A stretch of 5,187 bases of DNA from an uncultured Chloroflexaceae bacterium (GTDB lineage Bacteria; Chloroflexota; Chloroflexia; Chloroflexales; Chloroflexaceae). Position 1 is the stretch's first letter. Each line of letters starts with the position of its first letter. Positions 1 through 5,187 of the stretch are shown piece after piece. The stretch covers positions 1 to 5,187 of the forward strand of contig CAKZQX010000126.1 of assembly GCA_937141995.1 (NCBI GenBank), in the 5' to 3' direction. The notes beneath the pieces are model-generated. The model was not told the origin of the DNA. It worked only from the letters and a program-made list of their open reading frames with translations, and made no database searches. The translations under genes were made by a program, and so were the position numbers.

Positions 1-209
1 CCGACTGAACCCGGGACTCCCGATCAGTGATGTCCGGATTAACATTTCAAAGTTCAAACGTTCATAAGCCGGGACGCTCAAACGGTGTTATTTTCATTTT
101 ATTGTTCAAAGCGGACACGCAGAAGTGTGTTCTGACAGTGAATTAGCGCCAGGGCAATACAACTGCACCTGCTTCCGTCTTACGCAACCCGAGCAGAAAC
201 GGAAAGTTG
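1..209. other. Leader region upstream of the permease genes
   Basis: No gene is supported here. It should contain the promoter of the transporter operon unless transcription enters from the left. I see no pair of strong -35/-10 boxes. The AT-rich part at about 41-110 carries repeated TTCAAA-type octamers: TTCAAAG at 46-52 and 105-111, TTCAAACG at 53-60, TTCATAAG at 61-68 and CTCAAACG at 77-84. These could be regulator sites. The expected substrate-binding protein gene is not here. Confidence 0.5.
201..206 (+). promoter_or_regulatory. Weak, close ribosome-binding site of the aapQ-like gene
   Basis: GGAAAG is the only purine-rich stretch just ahead of the first permease gene. It lies 3 bases before ATG 210 and directly against TTG 207, so it favours the ATG. 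The spacing is shorter than usual, which suggests weak initiation or a start that is not fully resolved. Confidence 0.35.
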
Positions 210-1400
210 ATGGCTAGAGAACAGGTTCTAACTCCCATCACCTCACGGCCACCGTTCTGGCGTGATGTGCGCATCCTTGCCATTCTCGGCCAGGTTGCTT
301 TTATGATTCTGGTTGCTCTGATTGCCGGGCTGCTCTATGCGAATGTGACGAGCGAAATGAAGCGCCTCGGTATTGCCGGCGGCTATGGTTTTATGGACCA
401 GGAAGCCGGATTTGCGATTGGCGTAACCCCGATTCCTTATTCGCCGCAAAATGCCTACTGGCGCGCATTTCAGGTCGGTGTGATTAATACGCTGCTGGTG
501 TCGATCCTGGGGATTGTGCTGGCAACGCTGCTGGGGTTGCTGGCGGGCATTGCGCAGTTATCCGGCAACTGGCTGGTGGCGAAGCTGGCCCAGGTGTATG
601 TGGCGATCTTTCGCAATGTTCCGCTGCTGGTACAACTCTTCTTCTGGTATCAGGCCGTTTTTCTGGCCCTGCCGCGCGTCCAGGATGCCATCGCGTTGCT
701 GGGGCCGATCTACCTCAGCCAACGGGGCGTCTCGATGATCGGCATAACACCGACGCCTTCGACCAGTTGGTGGGCAGGGTTTATCCTGGGTGGGGTGGTG
801 ATTGCGGCGGCGGTCTGGTACTGGCTGCATATGCGTCAGATGCGGACAGGGCAGCAGTCGCCGCGCCTGCTGATCGCCGTCGGGATTGTTCTGCTTAGCG
901 CCATCGTTGGCTGGCTGGCGCTGGCAATGAATCCACTGGAAGTAACGATCCCGGAGCGGCAGAGGTTTAATATTCAAGGTGGCTTCCGTTTGTCTCCAGA
1001 ATATGCTGCGCTGCTGATCGGCCTGGTGATCTACACCGGGACGTTTATTGCCGAGATTGTGCGCGCGGGTATTCTGGGCGTGGCGAAAGGGCAGAAGGAG
1101 GCGGCCCGGGCGCTGGGCTTGAGCGGCGGGAAGAGTATGCGCCTGGTGATTCTGCCGCAGGCGCTCCGCATTATCATTCCACCGCTGACCAGCCAGTATC
1201 TGAACCTGGCAAAGAACTCCAGTCTGGCAATTGCGATTGGCTATCCTGATCTGTTTAATGTCTCGCGGACGATTGCCAATCAAACGGGCCAGGTTGTCCA
1301 ACTGATTGGCCTGATTATGCTCAGCTATCTGACCATCAGCCTGGTCACCTCCCTGATTATGAATCTCTATAATCGCAGCGTACGTCTGGTCGAGAGGTAA
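210..1400 (+). CDS. aapQ: Polar amino-acid ABC transporter permease, AapQ/BztB-like
   Basis: This is an inner-membrane permease subunit of a family-3 (polar or general L-amino acid) ABC importer, paired with the product of the next gene. The protein has 396 residues from the ATG at 210. Predicted membrane segments lie near residues 21-45, 88-115, 130-155, 188-206, 219-240, 263-284 and 362-388. The conserved core begins at NTLLVS (about 93). It includes RNVPLLVQLFFWY (about 135-147), typical of amino-acid permeases, and the ATPase-docking EAA loop EAARALGLSGGKS (about 297-309) followed by ILPQALR. The roughly 100 residues between the second and third core helices form an insertion with extra hydrophobic segments, and this long form (about 400 residues) is typical of AapQ/BztB rather than of short HisM/GlnP permeases. 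A TTG at 207 could also serve as start, but ATG 210 is preferred. The next gene starts 3 bases after the stop, so co-translation is likely. The family assignment is firm; the exact substrate is not shown. Confidence 0.9.
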   Translation: MAREQVLTPITSRPPFWRDVRILAILGQVAFMILVALIAGLLYANVTSEMKRLGIAGGYGFMDQEAGFAIGVTPIPYSPQNAYWRAFQVGVINTLLVSILGIVLATLLGLLAGIAQLSGNWLVAKLAQVYVAIFRNVPLLVQLFFWYQAVFLALPRVQDAIALLGPIYLSQRGVSMIGITPTPSTSWWAGFILGGVVIAAAVWYWLHMRQMRTGQQSPRLLIAVGIVLLSAIVGWLALAMNPLEVTIPERQRFNIQGGFRLSPEYAALLIGLVIYTGTFIAEIVRAGILGVAKGQKEAARALGLSGGKSMRLVILPQALRIIIPPLTSQYLNLAKNSSLAIAIGYPDLFNVSRTIANQTGQVVQLIGLIMLSYLTISLVTSLIMNLYNRSVRLVER

Positions 1401-1403
1401 GCC

Positions 1404-2627
1404 ATGTCCACAGCTTCTGATGTTGTCACCCGGCCCCGCGAGCGTGTTCATCCAATGCGCTGGCTCCGGCAGAACCTGTTTAGCAGTTGGTTTAACACGC
1501 TGCTCACGTTCGTCAGCCTGGGACTGATCTATATTGTGCTGCGTCAGACGTTTACCTGGATCTTCCTGGGGGCCGATTGGGAAGTTGTCGTTGCCAATTT
1601 GCGCCTGTTTATGGTTGGTACCTACCCGATTGATCAGATCTGGCGGCTCTGGCTCAGTGTGGCGATCATCGTCGGGTTAATCGGGTTGAGTTGGGGTCTC
1701 TGGCCGCATGTTGTCCGGGGGGTTGCCATCAGTTACAGTGCCGGATTGTTGCTCCTGACCGGCATTATCGGCGCGAATCTGCTGCTTGCTTCGCCGGAAA
1801 CGCGGCTCTTCCGTCCGCAGACGGCGCTCTGGTTGCTGAGCTGCAGTGCGTTGATCTTTGGCGGCCGCTTTGTCGGCGGGCGTAAGCGCAACCTGGGGCG
1901 CAGCGTAATGATAGGCTGGCTGGTTGCGCTGATCTTTATCATTTATTTGATGCATGGCGCGGGCATGCTCCTGCCGGTTGTACCGACAACGCAGTGGGGC
2001 GGGTTGCAACTGACACTGGTGCTGGCCGTGACCGGCATCCTGTTTTCGTTTCCGCTGGGGGTACTGCTGGCGATTGGCCGGCGCAGTAACCTCCCCGCGA
2101 TCAGTCTGTTCTGCACGCTGTTTATTGAAATCGTGCGCGGTGTACCTCTGATCACCGTGCTGTTTATGTTTCAGATTATGCTGCCGCTCTTTATTCCGGG
2201 TGGCGAGAACATTGATAAAGTTGTCCGCGCGATTGTGGCCTTTACGATCTTTACCTCGGCCTATATTGCCGAGAATGTGCGCGGCGGGTTGCAGGCCATT
2301 CCTAAGGGCCAGTTTGAGGCCGCCGATGCGCTGGGGCTCAACCCGGTGTTGACGATGAGCCTGATTATTTTGCCGCAGGCATTGCGTACCGTTATTCCGG
2401 CGAATGTGGGGCAGTTTATCAGTCTGTTCAAAGATACCTCCCTGGTGGTGATTGCCGGTCTGCTAGATCTGCTGGGGATTGCGCGCAGTGTGGTGGCCCA
2501 GAGCGAGTTTCTGGGGCTGTATGCCGAAACACTGCTCTTTGTTGCGGTGGTCTACTGGATTTTTGCCTTCTCGATGACCCACATCAGCAAGCGGCTTGAG
2601 AATGTGCTGGGGGTGGGGAAACGGTAG
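1404..2627 (+). CDS. aapM: Polar amino-acid ABC transporter permease, AapM/BztC-like
   Basis: This is the second inner-membrane permease of the amino-acid importer, 407 residues long. The N-terminal half is unusually hydrophobic for the short permease class, with likely membrane segments near residues 31-52, 81-100, 107-129, 141-156 and 167-187. The conserved transport core starts at WGGLQLTL (198-205). It continues with IEIVRGVPLITVLFMFQ (241-257), AYIAENVRGGLQAIPKGQ (286-303) and the EAA loop EAADALGLNP (305-314) followed by IILPQALRTVIP (321-332). The last helix is at about 372-392. This long N-terminal extension is characteristic of AapM/BztC. The start is supported by GAGAGG at 1392-1397, six bases before ATG 1404 and overlapping the end of aapQ, so the two permeases are translationally linked. 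The stop codon TAG (2625-2627) donates its last G to a heptamer repeat array. Substrate range (general L-amino acids in characterised Aap systems) is inferred from the family. Confidence 0.9.
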   Translation: MSTASDVVTRPRERVHPMRWLRQNLFSSWFNTLLTFVSLGLIYIVLRQTFTWIFLGADWEVVVANLRLFMVGTYPIDQIWRLWLSVAIIVGLIGLSWGLWPHVVRGVAISYSAGLLLLTGIIGANLLLASPETRLFRPQTALWLLSCSALIFGGRFVGGRKRNLGRSVMIGWLVALIFIIYLMHGAGMLLPVVPTTQWGGLQLTLVLAVTGILFSFPLGVLLAIGRRSNLPAISLFCTLFIEIVRGVPLITVLFMFQIMLPLFIPGGENIDKVVRAIVAFTIFTSAYIAENVRGGLQAIPKGQFEAADALGLNPVLTMSLIILPQALRTVIPANVGQFISLFKDTSLVVIAGLLDLLGIARSVVAQSEFLGLYAETLLFVAVVYWIFAFSMTHISKRLENVLGVGKR

Positions 2628-2661
2628 GTTACAGGTTACGGGTTACAGGTTACAGGTTAAA
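2627..2661 (+). repeat. Tandem heptanucleotide array, GGTTACA x5
   Basis: There are five contiguous 7-base units: GGTTACA (2627-2633), GGTTACG (2634-2640), GGTTACA (2641-2647), GGTTACA (2648-2654) and GGTTAAA (2655-2661). Three are identical and two differ by one base. The first unit begins on the last base of the aapM TAG stop codon, so the array sits immediately after the gene. It has no internal dyad symmetry that would make a hairpin by itself. Function is unknown; slippage-type expansion or a dispersed genomic repeat family are both possible. Confidence 0.9.
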
Positions 2662-2939
2662 CACATCGGTTGGCAGTATCCTGTGCCTGAACAATGAATC
2701 CGGTACGAATGTGATCTGAAGTGACATGACTTACGCAGCGCTGCATGTGGAAGCTGATATCGTCTCCGGTGAGGCGGAACGAGCCAATCTTTCAGGAAAA
2801 GTTGGCTCGCAGAGCCAACTTTTCCTGAAAAGACAAGAAAAGTACCATGCTGCCGCAGGCGAAATCAGCCATTCATTGGATCACATACCCGGTTTGCAGT
2901 CTACTGCGCAAGTCCTGTGAGATGAAATGAGGATACGAT
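2628..2939. other. 312-base intergenic gap between aapM-like and aapP-like genes
   Basis: No convincing gene lies here. The gap contains the heptamer array at its left end, a perfect 19-bp inverted repeat at 2790-2830, and the aapP Shine-Dalgarno (GAGGA, 2929-2933, six bases before the ATG). A 64-codon open frame at 2726-2920 runs straight through both arms of the inverted repeat, has no good ribosome-binding site, and resembles no family I recognise. The gap is long for the inside of a transporter operon, given the 3-base gap between the two permeases. Confidence 0.8.
2790..2830. terminator. Perfect 19-bp inverted repeat, bidirectional terminator or attenuator candidate
   Basis: The left arm TTTCAGGAAAAGTTGGCTC (2790-2808) is exactly complementary to the right arm 2812-2830, with a three-base loop GCA. 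The GC-rich core (2801-2808 with 2812-2819) is preceded by AAAA (2797-2800) and followed by TTTT (2820-2823). That is the arrangement of an intrinsic terminator able to act on either strand, although the T run is short. A competing 8-bp stem can form between CGAGCCAA (2780-2787) and TTGGCTCG (2802-2809), which would use up the left arm. The element lies 160 bases after aapM and 110 bases before aapP, so it would reduce ATPase transcription from a promoter upstream of the permeases. A repetitive extragenic palindrome is the main alternative. Confidence 0.6.
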
Positions 2940-3704
2940 ATGGCTACAAACGGTCGTAAGGATCTGAGCAAGGCCGAAGATATTATTGTGTGCCGGGGTG
3001 TGCATAAATGGTTTGGCGAATTTCATGTCTTAAAAGATGTTTCGACTACGGTGAAAAAAGGTGAGGTGATTGTGGTCTTCGGGCCGTCGGGGTCGGGGAA
3101 ATCGACCTTTATCCGCTGCATTAACCGGCTGGAGGAGCATCAGCGTGGGCAGATTATTGTCGATGGCATTGAGTTGACCAATGATATTCGCAATATCGAG
3201 ACGATCCGTAGCGAAGTGGGCATGGTCTTTCAGCAGTTTAACCTCTTCCCCCACCTGACCGTACTGGATAATGTCGCGCTTGCGCCGATCTGGGTGCGCA
3301 AGTGGCCGAAAGCGCGGGCGCAGGAAGCAGCCATGGATCTGCTCAACCGCGTAGGGATTGGCAACCAGTCCCACAAATTCCCCGGTCAACTCTCCGGTGG
3401 GCAGCAGCAGCGGGTGGCGATTGCGCGGGCGCTGGCAATGCAGCCCAAAATTATGCTGTTCGACGAACCAACCTCGGCGCTCGACCCGGAGATGATCAAG
3501 GAAGTGCTTGATGTCATGATCGAACTGGCCGAGAGTGGCATGACCATGCTGGTCGTCACGCACGAGATGGGCTTTGCCCGCGAAGTTGCCGACCGGATGG
3601 TCTTTTTCGACTATGGGCAGATTATCGAGCAGGGAGCGCCGGAGCAGATTTTCGATGCCCCCCGCGAGGACCGCACCAAGCTGTTTTTGTCGCAGATTTT
3701 GTGA
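2940..3704 (+). CDS. aapP: Polar amino-acid ABC transporter ATP-binding protein, AapP/GlnQ-like
   Basis: This cytoplasmic ATPase subunit energises the amino-acid importer and has 254 residues, the usual length for the family. All ABC motifs are intact: Walker [10 protein letters not shown] (48-56), Q-loop within [13 protein letters not shown] (96-108), signature LSGGQQQR (151-158), Walker B IMLFDEP (171-177) with catalytic Glu176, D-loop SALD (179-182) and switch His208 in VVTHEMGFA. The phrases [13 protein letters not shown] and [14 protein letters not shown] are hallmarks of the polar amino-acid class (GlnQ, HisP, AapP). The start is clear, with GAGGA six bases before the ATG. It lies 312 bases downstream of the permease pair, with a terminator-like hairpin between, so it may be expressed at a different level. 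It ends 18 bases from the convergent HAD gene. Confidence 0.95.
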   Translation: MATNGRKDLSKAEDIIVCRGVHKWFGEFHVLKDVSTTVKKGEVIVVFGPSGSGKSTFIRCINRLEEHQRGQIIVDGIELTNDIRNIETIRSEVGMVFQQFNLFPHLTVLDNVALAPIWVRKWPKARAQEAAMDLLNRVGIGNQSHKFPGQLSGGQQQRVAIARALAMQPKIMLFDEPTSALDPEMIKEVLDVMIELAESGMTMLVVTHEMGFAREVADRMVFFDYGQIIEQGAPEQIFDAPREDRTKLFLSQIL

Positions 3705-3722
3705 ACGCGAACGACAATGCCG

Positions 3723-4595
3723 CTACTCCCCCTGGCTCTGCCGCCGCAGCGCAATCTGCTTGCAGAGCATCTCAACGGCAAGCGTCAGCGAGTGCAGTAA
3801 CTCGGACCCCTCCCGGTAGTCAACCGGCGCGAGGTTCTCGACGCGCTGGCCGGCGCTCACCTTATTCTGCTCGCCCCACTTCTGCGCGGTGCGGGTTTTG
3901 AAGACCCCGATTGCCACCCCCTGCGCTTCATTCAACATGGAGAAACATGGCACGTCGGTCATGCCATCGCCAACATAGATGATCTGCGAGAGCGGAATAT
4001 GCAGATCGTCGGCGGCCATGCTGCGGTTGACATCGAAGGGCCGGCCCACCTCCTTATGATTGTCCAGCCCTTTCGAGATCTGCGAGAGATAACGGGTCTT
4101 CTCGGTGTGAGTGACAATTCGCTTCAAAAAGTCAATTTCGCCGCTCTCAGTGTAGTGAAAATCGCATCCCCACATCGCCCGAAAGTGTTGCGCAATCGGC
4201 GATCTCCGGGCAGTCTCGACAATTCCCGCTGTAATCAGGTAAAACTCAACTTCGATGTCCGGGAGAGTCTCCTGGGCGCGCCGGCGCAGGCGGGCAAACA
4301 ACTCCGGGACGCCATCGAAAAACGTGAGGTTGCGCCCAAAATCGACCAGTCGTTCGCGGGTGATCTTCTCCGCCGGATCGCTACGCTGCCGCGATTCGGC
4401 AATCAGGGTGTACATCGCCGCCGGGATGGGGTCCCAGCCATCCTGCACTCTGGGTTGGACGCGCTCCTGCCAGAAGTGCTCCGCATCCATGCCGCAACTC
4501 TCAATCAGGCTGCTGACAGTGTCCGGCGCGAGGGTATCATCAAAATCGAATGCTAATGCAATCCGGTTATGCAGCGCTTTGGTGGCCGTACTCAT
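3723..4595 (-). CDS. HAD-family phosphatase/hydrolase, substrate unknown
   Basis: This is a 290-residue soluble hydrolase of the haloacid dehalogenase superfamily, likely a magnesium-dependent phosphatase. Motif I is DFDDT (17-21), with nucleophile Asp17 and acid/base Asp19. Motif II is ITAG (121-124) with Thr122. Lys157 or a lysine near 166-175 may serve as motif III. Motif IV is GDGMTDVP (209-216), with Asp210 and Asp214 binding the metal. The roughly 100 residues between motifs I and II form a helical C1-type cap, and the extra C-terminal region after motif IV is about 75 residues. The start chosen is ATG 4593-4595, with GGAAAGG eight bases upstream. A longer frame from GTG 4691 would add 32 residues rich in Cys, Trp and Pro that do not look like this fold and overlap the spacer. 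The gene runs in the same direction as modD, 113 bases downstream of it, and converges on aapP. The fold is certain; the substrate cannot be read from the sequence. Confidence 0.88.
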   Translation of the reverse strand: MSTATKALHNRIALAFDFDDTLAPDTVSSLIESCGMDAEHFWQERVQPRVQDGWDPIPAAMYTLIAESRQRSDPAEKITRERLVDFGRNLTFFDGVPELFARLRRRAQETLPDIEVEFYLITAGIVETARRSPIAQHFRAMWGCDFHYTESGEIDFLKRIVTHTEKTRYLSQISKGLDNHKEVGRPFDVNRSMAADDLHIPLSQIIYVGDGMTDVPCFSMLNEAQGVAIGVFKTRTAQKWGEQNKVSAGQRVENLAPVDYREGSELLHSLTLAVEMLCKQIALRRQSQGE

Positions 4596-4603
4596 CCTGG
4601 TTG

Positions 4604-4610
4604 CCTTTCC
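4604..4610 (-). promoter_or_regulatory. Ribosome-binding site that fixes the HAD gene start
   Basis: On the minus strand this reads GGAAAGG, eight bases before ATG 4595. It supports the internal ATG over the upstream GTG at 4691, and the protein then begins about 16 residues before the catalytic DFDDT, which is normal for HAD enzymes. Confidence 0.6.
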
Positions 4611-4692
4611 GGTGAAGGTAGCTACTGGTTCCTGGAAGGCAGTATTGCAAGGTTCGTACCAACACCGAAGCGGTCGTATGTCATATGGCACT

Positions 4693-4720
4693 GACGACAG
4701 ACTACGGCTTACAGATTACG
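4693..4720 (+). repeat. Degenerate heptanucleotide array related to GGTTACA
   Basis: Four consecutive 7-base units can be read on the plus strand: GACGACA (4693-4699), GACTACG (4700-4706), GCTTACA (4707-4713) and GATTACG (4714-4720). Against GGTTACR they differ at three, two, one and one positions. The array overlaps the last codons and the stop (4709-4711) of the ModD-like gene on the minus strand. The match in period and sequence to the clean array at 2627-2661 suggests a shared origin, but the units are short and decayed, so chance is not excluded. Confidence 0.45.
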
Positions 4721-5187
4721 CTTCTCAATTCGTACCATCTGCGCGCCGATATCCGCCGGTTTGCCGAAATAGGCCGCCGTTGTCACAACAATATCGATGC
4801 CGGTTGCGGCATACGCCAGGATATTGTCCTGGTTGACTCCACCTGCGGCGGCGATCTGGATGCCGGTTTGGACGGCGCGTACGGCCTGCACCGTCTCGGC
4901 GAGCAGTTCCGGCGACATTTTATCGGTCTGAATAATATCGGCTCCGGCGCGCGCCACCCTGACGGCATCCTCCAGGTGCTCCACCTCAACGCAGATCTTC
5001 TTCTCCGGGCAGGTACGCTTCACCGCGTCGAGCCGGTCGATCAGCCCCGCCAGCCCGTCGAGAAACGCCAGATGTTGCGGGAAAACCAGCACGGTTTCGG
5101 AGAGTCCCAGGCGGTGCGGTGTGGCTCCCCCGACCAGGACTGCCTTGATCGTCAGTGGTTTGGTGCCGGGAAAGAGCTTGCGCGTGG
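4709..5187 (-). CDS. modD: ModD-like phosphoribosyltransferase (NadC family), C-terminal part
   Basis: This gene is partial: it enters from the right edge and ends at the TAA at 4709-4711, with 158 codons visible. The GTG at 5090-5092 is an internal codon, since the frame stays open and conserved to the edge. The fold is that of quinolinate phosphoribosyltransferase (type II PRTase), in the ModD branch. Numbering from the first whole codon, TRKLFPGTK (1-9) carries the Arg-Lys phosphate-binding pair and PHRLGLSETVLVF (23-35) the His-Arg pair. CVEVEHLEDA (65-74) holds the acidic strand, AGADIIQTDK (80-89) the next acidic position, and AAGGVNQDNI (113-122) the glycine-rich phosphate site. The FPGTK and YFGKPADI phrases fit ModD better than NadC, which has TRKTTPG and GALTHS-like stretches. 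ModD is often found with molybdate-transport genes but its reaction is not settled. It reads toward the HAD gene, 113 bases away. Confidence 0.82.
   Translation of the reverse strand, partial: TRKLFPGTKPLTIKAVLVGGATPHRLGLSETVLVFPQHLAFLDGLAGLIDRLDAVKRTCPEKKICVEVEHLEDAVRVARAGADIIQTDKMSPELLAETVQAVRAVQTGIQIAAAGGVNQDNILAYAATGIDIVVTTAAYFGKPADIGAQMVRIEKRNL

Noticed and set aside
2..67. Open frame from the left edge ending in TAA at 65-67, possibly the C-terminus of an upstream gene (last residues ISKFKRS)
   Set aside because: Only 21 codons are visible, it matches no family end I know, and it does not look like the C-terminus of a family-3 binding protein. It cannot be told from chance.
558..1451. 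297-codon minus-strand open frame opposite aapQ
   Set aside because: It is a shadow of the strongly supported permease reading frame and has low-complexity Gln, Asn and Arg-rich content without domains.
2670..2698. Possible promoter with TTGGCA (2670-2675) as -35 and AATGAA (2693-2698) as -10
   Set aside because: The -35 box is good but the -10 matches only three of six consensus bases, so it stays a guess despite 17-base spacing.
2876..2905. Possible promoter for aapP, TTGGAT (2876-2881) and TCTACT (2900-2905)
   Set aside because: The -35 matches only three of six consensus bases and the -10 four of six, with 18-base spacing. This is too weak to annotate.
2726..2920. 64-codon open frame in the aapM-aapP gap
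   Set aside because: It runs through both arms of the perfect inverted repeat, lacks a good ribosome-binding site, and its product shows no recognisable domain or runs of one amino acid that would suggest a leader peptide.
3687..3717. Inverted repeat TTGTCG / CGACAA around the aapP stop as a terminator
   Set aside because: It has only six base pairs with a 19-base loop and no T run after it.
4596..4691. 32-residue N-terminal extension of the HAD protein from GTG 4691
   Set aside because: It has no ribosome-binding site and an atypical composition, and the internal ATG at 4595 has a well-spaced GGAAAGG and gives a normal distance to the catalytic motif.
3999..4836. Plus-strand open frames of 185 and 193 codons opposite the HAD and modD genes
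   Set aside because: They overlap intact minus-strand enzymes with clear catalytic motifs and have no recognisable features of their own.

Overview
The window holds most of one operon for a polar amino-acid ABC importer of the Aap/Bzt type on the plus strand. Convergent to it on the minus strand are a HAD-family phosphatase gene and the 3' part of a ModD-type phosphoribosyltransferase gene. Base composition is moderately GC-rich, and the genes are bacterial with Shine-Dalgarno starts. The overall character suggests a Chloroflexus-like member of the Chloroflexota. That is an impression from gene content and composition, not a proof, because no rRNA or other phylogenetic marker is present.

Layout: 1-209 is a leader without a convincing gene. 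210-1400 (aapQ-like) and 1404-2627 (aapM-like) encode two long inner-membrane permease subunits separated by only 3 bases. 2628-2939 is a 312-base gap. It holds a tandem GGTTACA heptamer array, which starts on the last base of the aapM stop codon, and a perfect 19-bp inverted repeat that looks like a bidirectional terminator or attenuator. 2940-3704 (aapP-like) encodes the ATPase. After an 18-base convergent gap, 3723-4595 encodes, on the minus strand, a 290-residue HAD hydrolase of unknown substrate. 4596-4708 is a spacer. 4709-5187 is the C-terminal part of a ModD-like protein, whose start lies beyond the right edge. A degenerate copy of the heptamer array overlaps the modD stop codon.

How the genes work together: the two permeases form the heterodimeric channel and the ATPase drives it. 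The periplasmic or lipid-anchored substrate-binding protein such a system needs is not in the window. It is probably encoded to the left of position 1 or elsewhere. The ModD-like protein and the HAD phosphatase are co-directional and may form a small unit. ModD belongs to the quinolinate phosphoribosyltransferase fold family and is often linked to molybdenum genes, but no molybdate transporter gene is visible here.

No mobile element, CRISPR array or RNA gene was recognised. The least explained parts are the non-coding structures: the hairpin with a competing stem inside the transporter operon, and the two heptamer arrays at gene ends. I see no clear new multi-gene system.
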